From the NCBI GenBank assembly GCA_008501835.1, contig QQUB01000457.1, positions 1 through 18,517 on the forward strand: a stretch of 18,517 nucleotides of DNA. Direction: 5' to 3'. The DNA is from Bacteroidota bacterium. Its GTDB lineage: Bacteria; Bacteroidota; Bacteroidia; Chitinophagales; Saprospiraceae. A program made the translations under genes and the position numbers. Within the stretch, counting starts at the first letter, position 1. Each line of letters starts with the position of its first letter. This document shows positions 1-7,776 of this stretch, in pieces. The notes beneath the pieces are model-generated. The model searched no databases. It was given only the letters and a program-made list of their open reading frames with translations, and was not told where the DNA came from.

Positions 1-1
1 T

Positions 2-943
2 ACGGATCCAAATGCTCACAACTACGATCCGATTGCCAACCAGGATGACGGATCATGTGAAACCTGTACTGATGGTGTTCTGAACGGTGACGAAACCGAC
101 GTAGATTGTGGCGGTGCATTATGTGCCCCATGTGGTGGCGGCGGTTGTACCTACGTGGTGATCGACTTCAATAATTTTAACAGTTCATGGGGAATCTGGA
201 ATGACGGAGGTTCTGATTGCCGCAGAAGTGCTAACGATGCTCCTTATGCTGTTGGAGGAACCGGTCGTCCGGTAAGACTTAGAGATAATACGTCTACGTC
301 TACTATGACTACAGACAATTTGAATCTTACTGCATATGAGGAATTAACCGTTGACTTCTCCTACTATCCAAGAAGCATGGATAATTCCAATGAGGATTTC
401 TGGCTCCAAATCTCTACTAACGGAGGAGCTTCCTATACTACTGTTGAAGAATGGAACTTAAATGATGAATTCGTAAACGATCAGCGTTATTACGATGCAG
501 TTGTTATTCCTGGACCATTTACATCAAATACCAGGTTGAGGTTCCGTTGTGATGCTTCAGGAAATTCTGACTGGATTTACATCGACGATGTAGAGATTTC
601 AGGTTGTACTACTGGAGCAACTAACCTTTCAGGACCTGGTGCAGGAACTCCGGAAGATGTCAAACCAGTTGATGCTATCGAAGAGCCAATGGTTGATCTG
701 AACCTCTTCCCGAATCCAACTCGTGACCAGCTGACAGTTTCTTTCCAGCTTACTCAGGATGCTACTGTACAATTGATGGTTACCGACCTCAATGGTAAAG
801 TAGTAAGCCAACAGCAACTGAACGCATTGAAAGGAAACGTTAAAACCACTATTGATGCGAGCAACTTCGGCTCAGGAGTTTACATGGTTCACCTTCTGAC
901 AGATACAGGAAGATTGAACGGTAAGTTCATTGTAGTCGATTAA
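2..943 (+). CDS. T9SS-sorted secreted protein, C-terminal part (5' partial)
   Basis: The reading frame is open from the window edge, so the true start lies upstream; 313 residues are visible. The first part carries two cysteine-containing motifs common in Bacteroidota surface proteins: NYDPIANQDDGSC, then CTDGVLNGDETDVDCGG. A domain of about 150 residues follows, rich in beta strands (SSWGIWNDGGSDC, ending WIYIDDVEISGC), similar to the carbohydrate-binding or MAM-like jelly-roll modules appended to secreted enzymes. The last ~85 residues are a T9SS sorting domain: LFPNPTRDQLTVSF, then VTDLNGKVV, then GVYMVHLLTD and a short basic/hydrophobic end. The protein is therefore expected to cross the outer membrane by the type IX system and be anchored or released. 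The catalytic or adhesive part, if any, is outside the window. It is the last gene of its unit, since a strong terminator follows. Export class is confident; biochemical role is unknown. Confidence 0.88.
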   Translation, partial: TDPNAHNYDPIANQDDGSCETCTDGVLNGDETDVDCGGALCAPCGGGGCTYVVIDFNNFNSSWGIWNDGGSDCRRSANDAPYAVGGTGRPVRLRDNTSTSTMTTDNLNLTAYEELTVDFSYYPRSMDNSNEDFWLQISTNGGASYTTVEEWNLNDEFVNDQRYYDAVVIPGPFTSNTRLRFRCDASGNSDWIYIDDVEISGCTTGATNLSGPGAGTPEDVKPVDAIEEPMVDLNLFPNPTRDQLTVSFQLTQDATVQLMVTDLNGKVVSQQQLNALKGNVKTTIDASNFGSGVYMVHLLTDTGRLNGKFIVVD

Positions 944-1002
944 ACAAGTATGAATAAATTCTTGGGATTAACTTTAAAAGGTTAAGTTAATCCTGATAAA
1001 AT

Positions 1003-1037
1003 CCCGGACCTTGTATTCACAGGGTTCGGGTTTTTTT
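1003..1037 (+). terminator. Rho-independent terminator after the T9SS gene, shared with norF end
   Basis: CCCGGACCTTGT (1003-1014) pairs with ACAGGGTTCGGG (1019-1030), with two G-U pairs, and is followed by seven T (1031-1037). It ends the plus-strand gene. The minus-strand norF stop codon (1036-1038) overlaps the T run. Read from the minus strand the same stem is followed by ATTTTATC, so it may terminate the nor operon as well. A second, perfect 10-bp hairpin (GGATTAACTT 965-974 with AAGTTAATCC 984-993) lies just upstream without a T run. Confidence 0.85.
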
Positions 1038-1278
1038 ATACCAAAAACCAAACTAAACAGGAAAATAAAAAGAACACTGCAACAAAACCCCATTGCCAAA
1101 AAGCATGAGCCTTTTTTAACTCCATAAACTGAAAACCTACACCCAGAAATTTAATGCCGGTTAAAAGCAATAACACTGGCACTATAACATTTTTCCCCAG
1201 AGAGGATTCAGCGGAAAAAAACCCAATTAACGTCAAACTGATCAATACCACCCAAACAGCTAAATCTTTATTGTTCAT
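1036..1278 (-). CDS. norF: NorF-like small membrane protein (cytochrome oxidase subunit IV family)
   Basis: An 80-residue, almost entirely hydrophobic protein with three predicted membrane segments (about residues 7-22, 30-52 and 60-79) and a short charged turn (ELKKAHAFWQWG). Size and layout match the prokaryotic cytochrome c oxidase subunit IV-like family, which includes NorF of denitrifiers. It is the last gene of the nor operon, 37 bp after norE, and norE-norF pairing is the classical arrangement. NorE and NorF are not part of the catalytic core but improve NO reductase activity or assembly in other organisms. The family call rests on size, hydrophobic pattern and context rather than on a diagnostic motif. 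Confidence 0.68.
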   Translation of the reverse strand: MNNKDLAVWVVLISLTLIGFFSAESSLGKNVIVPVLLLLTGIKFLGVGFQFMELKKAHAFWQWGFVAVFFLFSCLVWFLV

Positions 1279-1315
1279 GGAGAAATTATTAAACTAAAAA
1301 AACAGATAATCATTT

Positions 1316-1891
1316 TTATCCCATCAAATACATCACTGGAAATAAAAACAGCCATATCAAATCACACATATGCCAAAAGGCACCACCTGACTCTACATCG
1401 AGATATTCCGATTTAGAATAGTCTCCCTTCCTTATTCCTCGTGCCAGAATCACCAAAATAACTACCCCGACCAATACATGGATAAAATGAAACCCGGTAA
1501 GCAACCAGTAAAAAGAATAAAAACTGTCGTAATCAATAGTAAGTCCCTTCACCATTTTTTCATAATACTCATACCCCTTAATCACGAGAAACAAAACTCC
1601 CATCAGACTTGCACCACGTATCCAGATCAAACTCTTACGGTTATTTCCCGACTTAAGCTGGTGTAAAGAGGTGGCCATCATAAAACCTCCTGTGATGAGT
1701 ACCAATGTATTGATCACACCAAAGGTTTCATTAAGCATCGCAGCCGATTCTGAAAAGCTCGCCGGGTCCTGGGACCTTTGATACAGGAACACTCCGATTC
1801 CGATGGTAAAGGTTAGCAATTCAACGAAAATGATGATCCAAAGCAGAATACCTGCCGGCGGGTAGTATATGTTTTTATTATCAATGTTCAT
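1316..1891 (-). CDS. norE: NorE, cytochrome c oxidase subunit III-like protein
   Basis: A 191-residue membrane protein of the heme-copper oxidase subunit III family with about five transmembrane helices. Family features are the helix starting PPAGILLWIIIFVELLTF, GFMMATSLHQLKSG, the segment GFHFIHVLVGVVIL (about residues 133-146), and the final AFWHMCDLIWLFLFPVMYL. Proteins of this length next to norCBQD are NorE rather than true oxidase subunit III, which is longer. The likely role is assembly or stabilisation of the NO reductase in the inner membrane. It follows the hemerythrin-PAS gene by 36 bp and precedes norF by 37 bp, consistent with one transcript. A stand-alone cytochrome oxidase subunit III is the alternative, but no oxidase core genes are present here. 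Confidence 0.85.
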   Translation of the reverse strand: MNIDNKNIYYPPAGILLWIIIFVELLTFTIGIGVFLYQRSQDPASFSESAAMLNETFGVINTLVLITGGFMMATSLHQLKSGNNRKSLIWIRGASLMGVLFLVIKGYEYYEKMVKGLTIDYDSFYSFYWLLTGFHFIHVLVGVVILVILARGIRKGDYSKSEYLDVESGGAFWHMCDLIWLFLFPVMYLMG

Positions 1892-1927
1892 GTTTGGGAG
1901 TTTCTGTGTTTATGCTTTTAGCTGCAA

Positions 1928-2932
1928 TCAATCCCAGTCCAGCAACCTTTTTTCTCCTTCCAGGGAACGAATACCTGTCACATCCTGGGACATCTCGATC
2001 ACCCCTTTGTAGTTTTGCTGTTTGTCTCTGATAGCGAAATATCTGATATGGATCATTCTGCCCTTAAAGTTGATCCAAAATTCGGCTGTATCCTTGGTTC
2101 CTGCTCTGAATTCATCGACAATCCTGAGCACCATATGCACACTTTTGGGTGGGTGACAAAAACGGACCTCTCGCCCTATGATACCTTTACTTCTGGGGAA
2201 TACCCTGTCCTCTCCCCTATTGTAAAAAATCACTTTGTCATTTTCATCAACATAAGTGATATCAACGGGCAGGAATTTCAATAACAGATTGACCTGTTCG
2301 GGTGTCATATACCCCTCGTCGTAATGGAAGGTATTTTCCAGGGAAAAGGATAATTCCCTTTCGGTGAAATCCTCAGAGGGATGCAGATAATCCCCATGAA
2401 CGGATCCCTTAAGTCCTTTGGGTTTCTCCTTCAACATCCACCCTATTTCTTCATCGCCTTCATAAAATGCTCTCCAGTCATTTTCTTTCAGCAAGTCCAT
2501 AGCTTTGGGAAATAAACGGGTGTCTTCCACATTGAGCAACCGTTGTAAGCCTTCGATCAGATATCCAACATCCTGGGATATTTTTTCAAAATCCCTGTTT
2601 TCATTATGTCCCTGGAGAAGTCTCATTTGTTCTCGCAACGTATCATGGAAGGACCACATCCCGCGCGTCTGACCAGTTTCACCATATTTTTCCATATACG
2701 GAAATAACTGATTTTCCTTTCTTACAAAACGCTTTTCTATAGTCGTCAACTGGTTAAAAATATTGTAATACTTCTGAAAATCCTTTTCAGGATCAACAGC
2801 ATTTAATTCCACCAGCAACATTTCGATCAGTTCAGCTTCCTGATAATAGACTTTTAACGGGTGTCCTTCGGGAAGTTTTTCCGCTTCAGGTTTAAAGGGA
2901 AGGTGAGGTTTTTTATTAAAAGATAACTCCAT
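1928..2932 (-). CDS. Hemerythrin (HHE) plus PAS domain protein, DUF438-related, in the nor operon
   Basis: A soluble 334-residue protein. Residues ~20-165 resemble the hemerythrin-like domain of DUF438-family proteins: EGHPLKVYYQEAE (H24), RKENQLFPYMEKYG (72-84), MWSFHD (H96) and VEDTRLFPKAMD (E136). Residues ~210-334 are a PAS domain of the type that follows it in that family: LPVDITYVDENDKV, FPRSKGIIGREV, FCHPPKSVH (258-266), EFWINFKGR and the ending LEGEKRLLDW. The ~70-residue DUF438 module usually found first is missing, and the protein starts almost directly at the hemerythrin domain. HHE domains bind a di-iron centre that reacts with O2 or NO (as in YtfE/RIC); PAS domains sense ligands or redox state. 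A role in NO sensing, protection or repair is inferred from the location 34 bp after norD and 36 bp before norE. Where relatives often show KHYxRKE this protein has EKRFVRKE, so one expected iron ligand may be lost. Confidence 0.8.
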   Translation of the reverse strand: MELSFNKKPHLPFKPEAEKLPEGHPLKVYYQEAELIEMLLVELNAVDPEKDFQKYYNIFNQLTTIEKRFVRKENQLFPYMEKYGETGQTRGMWSFHDTLREQMRLLQGHNENRDFEKISQDVGYLIEGLQRLLNVEDTRLFPKAMDLLKENDWRAFYEGDEEIGWMLKEKPKGLKGSVHGDYLHPSEDFTERELSFSLENTFHYDEGYMTPEQVNLLLKFLPVDITYVDENDKVIFYNRGEDRVFPRSKGIIGREVRFCHPPKSVHMVLRIVDEFRAGTKDTAEFWINFKGRMIHIRYFAIRDKQQNYKGVIEMSQDVTGIRSLEGEKRLLDWD

Positions 2933-2966
2933 TGTTTATAAATCGTAATTCATATTTGAGTACACA

Positions 2967-4727
2967 TCAACCGTGTTCAATTCGTTTATATAATTTGGCC
3001 AGGGAATCGATCATTTCCACCGGACTGGACAGAATATTGTAATGATTTTGGCCGAACATCTGAGGCAGGTAGTATTTTGCCTGTTCTTCAATAGCCAATG
3101 CAAAGTTACTGATTCCTTCCACACTCATTTCTCTCAGGGCCTGTTTGATATCCTGGATGCCATATTTCCCCTCATACCGATCATAATCATTCGGCTTACC
3201 GTCAGAAAGTAAAATGAGCCACTTTTTTCTCATCGGCCGCTTGCGAAGCAGTGTGGTTGCATGTCTAAGTGCCGGACCAATTCTAGTATAACCACTTGGT
3301 TGAATTGCTCCGATCCGCATTTTGGCCTTATTCCAGGATTCATCAAAAGATTTCAAGGTGATGTAGGATGTATTGTTCCTCGTTTTAGAATAGAATCCGT
3401 CGATCTGAAAATCCACCATGTTTTCGTTGAGGGTTTCTCCGAACAAAATAGAGACTTGTTTTTCCACATCTATGATACGGTTGCCCTTAGCATAACCATC
3501 GCTGGACAAACTCAGATCCAGCAAAAACAAAATGGAAAGTTCCTTTCTTCGTTTTCGTTTGGACATATACAGTCGTTCGTCAGGCGTATGCCCGGATGCA
3601 ATATCTGCATACATATCCGTAACGCTATCAATATCGATGGCCTCTCCGTCCGGGAGTCGGCGTATAAGTTCCCTGTCACTATTTAGCCTCGCAAAAATTT
3701 TCTTCAACTTCAGCAACACTGCCCTGTTATGTTCCAGGGTTTTGAGATAATAATCCGCGTTGGTCTTTAATAATTTCTTGTGAAAAACCTTGCAAAAATC
3801 AGGTTTATAGACTCGTTGTTTGAAATCCCACTCAGGGTAAGAATAATGATATGTTTTAGCTTCCTGCTCCTTACTTTCTGCAATAGTTGCGTTGCCTACA
3901 AATTCAGCCTGGTAAACAGAATGGACAGGGTCATCCACCCGGACCACTTTACTCAGGTTAAACTCCTCAAGAGCATCAGCCTCTTCTTTGAGATTGTCAT
4001 CCCCATCAAAATCACGCCAGGTCCCGTTAAACTCATCAATGGTTTCCACCTTTTCGAAGTTATGGGTCAGCATGTAATCCTCCTGAGCCTTTTTATCCAC
4101 CTGGATGACTTCAATTTCATCTGCCTGTTTGGCTTTTAAGGAAGTCGTTATTTTATTCTCGCTGGCTTTCCTGGCTTTTTTAGAAATGTTATTCAGGGTA
4201 TCCGGCTCTCCGAAACCAGGAGTATTAACCATCCAGCGTCCATACAACCAACTCAGGTCCGGCTCCTCCGATCCTTCTGCATTTGGGAGGTTCGCCTTCA
4301 ATTGAGCATGTATCTCTTCCAGGCCTGGAAATTCAGCAATCATGGCATCCAAAACTTCAGGTGCAGTATTCAACGCCTGTTTCCTGGAGTTATCCAGGGA
4401 ACTATTATTTTCTACATTCCAGTTCAGGCCAAGCATTTTTTGTACCGATAAATAAAAAATCCGATAGGTGTACAAAGCGGCGTTGGCATCCAAGGATTCA
4501 TAAGCTGACATCTTCTCGGGAAGAAAGAATACATTATCCTTCCACCCGCCTTCCCTTTCAGAAGCTACGATATCAATAGGATCTCCTGTGAGGGCACGCG
4601 CAATCAGGGTCAGTTTACCAGAAAGATCTTTTAAATAAACTGTCCGGGCCAGAATTTCAGGATCACCTTTTTTCCTTCTTTTAAGGTAATTGAGTACTTT
4701 TTTAAATATCAGCTGATCAAATTCCAT
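2967..4727 (-). CDS. norD: NorD, VWA-domain NO reductase activation protein
   Basis: 586 residues, close to but shorter than proteobacterial NorD (about 600-640). The C-terminal third is a von Willebrand factor A domain with a complete MIDAS metal site: DLSLS (D404, S406, S408), T481 in SGYTRIGPALRHA, and D509 in LILLSDGKPNDYD. The stretch DGKPNDYDRYEGKYGIQD is characteristic of NorD. The N-terminal ~390 residues are acidic and variable, with no membrane segment or signal peptide, so it is a cytoplasmic protein, possibly peripheral to the membrane. With the AAA+ ATPase NorQ it forms the chaperone pair thought to insert the non-heme iron (FeB) into NorB. It follows norQ after an unusually long 273-bp gap that holds repeats, and precedes the hemerythrin-PAS gene by 34 bp. 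Confidence 0.92.
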   Translation of the reverse strand: MEFDQLIFKKVLNYLKRRKKGDPEILARTVYLKDLSGKLTLIARALTGDPIDIVASEREGGWKDNVFFLPEKMSAYESLDANAALYTYRIFYLSVQKMLGLNWNVENNSSLDNSRKQALNTAPEVLDAMIAEFPGLEEIHAQLKANLPNAEGSEEPDLSWLYGRWMVNTPGFGEPDTLNNISKKARKASENKITTSLKAKQADEIEVIQVDKKAQEDYMLTHNFEKVETIDEFNGTWRDFDGDDNLKEEADALEEFNLSKVVRVDDPVHSVYQAEFVGNATIAESKEQEAKTYHYSYPEWDFKQRVYKPDFCKVFHKKLLKTNADYYLKTLEHNRAVLLKLKKIFARLNSDRELIRRLPDGEAIDIDSVTDMYADIASGHTPDERLYMSKRKRRKELSILFLLDLSLSSDGYAKGNRIIDVEKQVSILFGETLNENMVDFQIDGFYSKTRNNTSYITLKSFDESWNKAKMRIGAIQPSGYTRIGPALRHATTLLRKRPMRKKWLILLSDGKPNDYDRYEGKYGIQDIKQALREMSVEGISNFALAIEEQAKYYLPQMFGQNHYNILSSPVEMIDSLAKLYKRIEHG

Positions 4728-4786
4728 GCTTGTTGCTTGTGGCTGTAAAAGGTACTTTTAGCATTTTTTTGGTTTAACCTTTAATA

Positions 4787-4935
4787 TACCTCGCTGGCGG
4801 GATCGGTTTTATGTTGGAAAGTGTAAACTTTTTGACTTAAAATCGGGTGGAATCTCTTCCAGCAGGGAATCCACCCCCGGATCAGCAAGAGAAAAGTCAC
4901 CTTTCCTCCATTGATCCGACCCCGCCAGCGAGGTA
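4787..4935. repeat. 149-bp inverted-repeat element between norQ and norD
   Basis: The ends TACCTCGCTGGCGGG (4787-4801) and its exact reverse complement (4921-4935) form a 15-bp perfect inverted repeat. The match extends inward to 22 positions with two mismatches (4787-4808 against 4914-4935). Inside lies a second, nested inverted repeat, GGGTGGA (4845-4851) against TCCACCC (4870-4876). The whole segment can fold as a long branched hairpin in the nor mRNA. On the minus strand one frame is open for 41 codons across the element (4934 down to a TAA at 4809-4811), without a convincing start. It resembles a small non-autonomous or palindromic dispersed repeat inserted in the operon. Copy number elsewhere cannot be judged from this window. 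Confidence 0.7.
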
Positions 4936-4963
4936 CATTATTATTCTTTCATCTAATCCCCAA

Positions 4964-4998
4964 ACCGTCCACCGTAGACCGTAAACCGTAAACCGTTA
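4964..4998. repeat. Heptamer tandem repeat ACCGTnn, five copies
   Basis: Five consecutive 7-bp units: ACCGTCC, ACCGTAG, ACCGTAA, ACCGTAA and ACCGTTA. The first five bases are invariant and the last two vary. The array ends two bases before the stop codon of norQ (5001-5003), so it lies in the first part of the norQ-norD intercistronic mRNA. It is non-coding. Period 7 is not a codon multiple, so it is not a remnant of a coding repeat. Confidence 0.85.
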
Positions 4999-5000
4999 AA

Positions 5001-5783
5001 TTAAATCATCAGCGTTGCCATATCCTTCATAGCTTCCAGGGCGTCTGGATCATCTGTTAATGGTTCAATAACCGCCACTTCAACCGATAGCCTTTTCGGC
5101 AAACCGGATTGAATAAGTTTACCAGCATCCACCAACAATCTGGTAGATACGGTTTCTGCCAGACCAAGTTCTGTAAGATTACGAATCTTGACAGCAATTT
5201 TGACCAACCGCTCTGCCACTGCCTTTTCCACACCACTTTCAGCAACAATTATTTCCGCTTCTAATTTTGGTTCAGGATAATCAAAGGTTAGTGAGACAAA
5301 TCGCTGACGGGTTGAAGGCTTTAACTCTTTAAACCCTTTTTGGTATCCGGGATTAAAAGAAGCCACAAACATAAAATCGTCATTAGCTTCCACCTCAATT
5401 CCCAACTTATCCAGATATATCACTCTACGGAAATCTGTCAGTGGGTGAATAGCCACAATGACATCAGGCCGGGCTTCAGCAATTTCATCCATATAAATGA
5501 TGGCACCTTCTTTCACTGCTCTCGTCAAGGGCCCATCCTTCCAGACCGTTTCTGCACCCTGAATGATATATCTGCCAAGTAAATCGGTGGCGGAAGTTTC
5601 TTCATGACAGGCAACAGTTATCAGAGGCTTTTTAAGTTTATGAGCCATATATTCCACAAATCTGGATTTTCCGGTTCCGGTTGGCCCTTTGAGGAGTAAG
5701 GGCAGTTTATTCTGATAGGCATGTTCAAACACCTCTTCCTCTTTCCCGATGGCTTTATAAAAAGGAATGTTTTGCATTACCAT
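5001..5783 (-). CDS. norQ: NorQ, MoxR-class AAA+ ATPase for NO reductase activation
   Basis: A 260-residue cytoplasmic AAA+ ATPase of the NorQ/CbbQ group, normal length for the family. It has Walker A GPTGTGKS (33-40), Walker B IIYMDE (95-100), the family stretch SFNPGYQKGFKELKPSTRQRF around residue 132 and following (sensor and arginine-containing region), and the segment ETVSTRLLVDAGKLI near the C-terminus. NorQ acts with the VWA protein NorD, using ATP to remodel NorB during loading of the active site. It follows norB by 109 bp. The first codon (5781-5783) is followed two codons later by a second ATG (5775-5777), and either could be the start. The terminal heptamer repeat begins directly after the stop. 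Confidence 0.93.
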   Translation of the reverse strand: MVMQNIPFYKAIGKEEEVFEHAYQNKLPLLLKGPTGTGKSRFVEYMAHKLKKPLITVACHEETSATDLLGRYIIQGAETVWKDGPLTRAVKEGAIIYMDEIAEARPDVIVAIHPLTDFRRVIYLDKLGIEVEANDDFMFVASFNPGYQKGFKELKPSTRQRFVSLTFDYPEPKLEAEIIVAESGVEKAVAERLVKIAVKIRNLTELGLAETVSTRLLVDAGKLIQSGLPKRLSVEVAVIEPLTDDPDALEAMKDMATLMI

Positions 5784-5892
5784 TTTTACTGGTTTAAAAA
5801 AGATGGCTAAGCCAACCCAAAATATTACTGTAAAAAAGGGGGACGAGTCAGCTCAGCCATTCATGAAGTATGGTTAGTTATTAATATGTTGT

Positions 5893-7251
5893 CTATCCTT
5901 GTATCGCTTCAAATTCAGCTTCCGGCTGTAATGCTTCATCAACCGGTTTACCAAATTTCACAAAATTGCTGATGAACATCAGGACACCGATGGTAAACAC
6001 TGTAGCTGCAATAATCAATACAAAAAAGTGTGCCTGAGTTTCTTTGGCCGCTACCATAAAGTCGTACCCTGCAATCCGCTCCAAATAAACCTGAGCCACT
6101 CCTGCAGCTGCAAAAGCCATCGTCATTCCCACCATGCCAATATTCGACATCCAGAAGGCCAGGTGTCCAGTCCTGTTATCATGTAATTTTCTGCCTGTCA
6201 TCAACGGCATTGAATATGCTATAATGGCGAGCACCAGAGAAGCATAGGCTCCCCAGAATGCAAGGTGCCCGTGCATGGCTGTAATCAGGGTTCCGTGTGT
6301 GTAAAGATTAACTCCCGGTAAAGTATGTGCAAGTCCTAGCAGCCCTGCCCCCAGGAAGGAAACTATAGCCGTACTTAACGTCCAGTATATAGCCAGTTTG
6401 TTTGGGTGTCTTTTATTACCCTTACGGTACATCTGAACAGCAAAAATGGTCATCCCCAGGAATGCCAAAGGCTCGAGTGCTGAGAATATACCTCCTACCA
6501 TCAACCAGTAATCAGGTCCACCGGTATAATAATAGTGGTGACCGGTACCCAAAATACCTGAAAGGAAGGTCAATCCAACAATGACGTAGAGCCACTTTTC
6601 GATCACCTCTCTATCAACACCGGTAAGTTTGATGAGCAGGTAGGAAAGAATACCCCCCATGATCAATTCCCAAACACCTTCAACCCAGAGGTGAACAACC
6701 CACCAACGCATAAAGGAATCTACTGAAAGGTTATCAAAATAAATCATGCCCGGCAAATACAGAAGAGCTGCAAACACCAGACCCATTGTCAGCACCCAGG
6801 CTGTTGTGGTTTGTTTCTTTCCTTTTAAAAGGGTCATGAGAATGATGACCAGGAATAAAATAACATTTAAGGCTACCAGCCAATCTAGCGGTCTTGGAAT
6901 TTCCAGGAACTTACGTCCTTCCCACCAACCTACGTGGAATCCGGCCACTGCGATTACCCCAACTACCGCGAGGCTCCAAAATTGCAGCTTCGCAAGAGGG
7001 ACTGAGAATAATTCATTATCCGATTCATCGGGGATGATATAATAAGCAGCCCCCATAAATCCAGATAAAATCCACACAACCAAAAGGTTTTTGTGGGTTG
7101 CTGTTGCTGCATTAAACGGGATCCATTCGTGTAATCCATCGAACCCCATATGAGCAAACCCCATGATAAAACCATAGACTATTTGTAGAACGAGCAATAA
7201 CATGCTCAGAGCAAAGAAATGATACGCTATTTTTTGAGAAGTAAATTTCAT
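5893..7251 (-). CDS. norB: NorB, catalytic subunit of cytochrome-c-dependent nitric oxide reductase
   Basis: 452 residues with about 12 transmembrane helices; inner-membrane heme-copper oxidase superfamily enzyme that reduces 2 NO to N2O. Ligand residues known from Pseudomonas aeruginosa NorB (His60, 207, 258, 259, 347, 349, Glu211) have counterparts here: H53 (ATATHKNLL) and H329 for low-spin heme b, H327 for heme b3 (TAMHGHLAFW), and H187, H238, H239 plus E191 for FeB (VVHLWVEGVWE; GTGHHYYYTGG). Apart from H53, all are shifted by exactly 20 residues. The short N-terminus without the fused quinol-oxidising extension, plus norC upstream, marks this as the cytochrome c type (cNOR), not qNOR. 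No key residue is missing. Spacings are 99 bp from norC and 109 bp to norQ. The C-terminus ends in an acidic soluble tail. Confidence 0.96.
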   Translation of the reverse strand: MKFTSQKIAYHFFALSMLLLVLQIVYGFIMGFAHMGFDGLHEWIPFNAATATHKNLLVVWILSGFMGAAYYIIPDESDNELFSVPLAKLQFWSLAVVGVIAVAGFHVGWWEGRKFLEIPRPLDWLVALNVILFLVIILMTLLKGKKQTTTAWVLTMGLVFAALLYLPGMIYFDNLSVDSFMRWWVVHLWVEGVWELIMGGILSYLLIKLTGVDREVIEKWLYVIVGLTFLSGILGTGHHYYYTGGPDYWLMVGGIFSALEPLAFLGMTIFAVQMYRKGNKRHPNKLAIYWTLSTAIVSFLGAGLLGLAHTLPGVNLYTHGTLITAMHGHLAFWGAYASLVLAIIAYSMPLMTGRKLHDNRTGHLAFWMSNIGMVGMTMAFAAAGVAQVYLERIAGYDFMVAAKETQAHFFVLIIAATVFTIGVLMFISNFVKFGKPVDEALQPEAEFEAIQG

Positions 7252-7350
7252 GATGCAAACATTTAATTCTTAAAGGCTTGAGTTCCCGGTGTTCATTTCA
7301 TCCGGAATCACTAACCTGTGCTGATAAAAAAATTAGGAAAGTCCAGTCTG

Positions 7351-7776
7351 TTATTTTTCAAGACTGGGTTCAGGTGGGAATCCATTCAAGTGGGCATTAT
7401 CCATCCACTCAAAAAAGGCGATGATGGCATCAACCTCCTCCTCAGAAAATTCATATTTGACCATCATTCTGCCACGTGGTCCCCACCCTTCAGGAGCATT
7501 CAGCACAGTTCGGATATAATCAGCGCCTTTCCTGGAATAAACTCTGGTGAGTTCCGGAGCATAATAGGCTCCTTCTCCCATGATTGTATGACACCCCATA
7601 CAATTGTTTTTATCCCAAAGCAGCTTTCCTTGCTTTACCTGATCACTCAATTGATCGGCATTGGTGTTTTGCGGAATTCCTACCGTAAGGGAATGAAAGG
7701 ACATCGCGACAAAAATCAGGAAGAACAACACCGTTCCTCCGAGAAAAAAGATCTTGGCTTGTTTTTTTGAAAGCAT
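7351..7776 (-). CDS. norC: NorC, membrane-anchored cytochrome c subunit of NO reductase
   Basis: 141 residues, close to the ~146 of characterised NorC. One N-terminal transmembrane anchor (about residues 8-30) is followed by a periplasmic class I cytochrome c domain. The heme attachment motif is CMGCH (59-63). Family stretches follow: GEGAYYAPELTRVY, NAPEGWGPRGRMM (Met104 or Met105 is the likely sixth heme ligand) and FSEEEVDAIIAFFEWM. It takes electrons from periplasmic cytochrome c or cupredoxin and passes them to NorB. It is the first gene of the nor operon, with the promoter expected in the 481-bp region upstream. A candidate -7 element CAAAATTA (reading TAATTTTG on the minus strand) lies at 7859-7866, but with no well-placed -33 element. 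Confidence 0.95.
   Translation of the reverse strand: MLSKKQAKIFFLGGTVLFFLIFVAMSFHSLTVGIPQNTNADQLSDQVKQGKLLWDKNNCMGCHTIMGEGAYYAPELTRVYSRKGADYIRTVLNAPEGWGPRGRMMVKYEFSEEEVDAIIAFFEWMDNAHLNGFPPEPSLEK

Noticed and set aside
965..993. Perfect 10-bp hairpin GGATTAACTT/AAGTTAATCC as a separate terminator
   Set aside because: There is no T run after it in either direction. The terminator immediately downstream explains termination. It is recorded in that entry as a neighbouring structure.
3261..3686. Open reading frame of 141 codons on the plus strand, opposite norD
   Set aside because: It is fully antisense to the well-supported NorD VWA coding region, has no recognisable domain, and its composition mirrors the codons of norD. 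The same applies to other opposite-strand frames in norD, norB, norC, the kinase and the large hydrolase gene.
5803..5860. Inverted repeat ATGGCTAAG / CTCAGCCAT in the norB-norQ gap
   Set aside because: One mismatch in 9 bp with a ~40-nt spacer is within what chance gives in a 109-bp gap. No second signal supports it.
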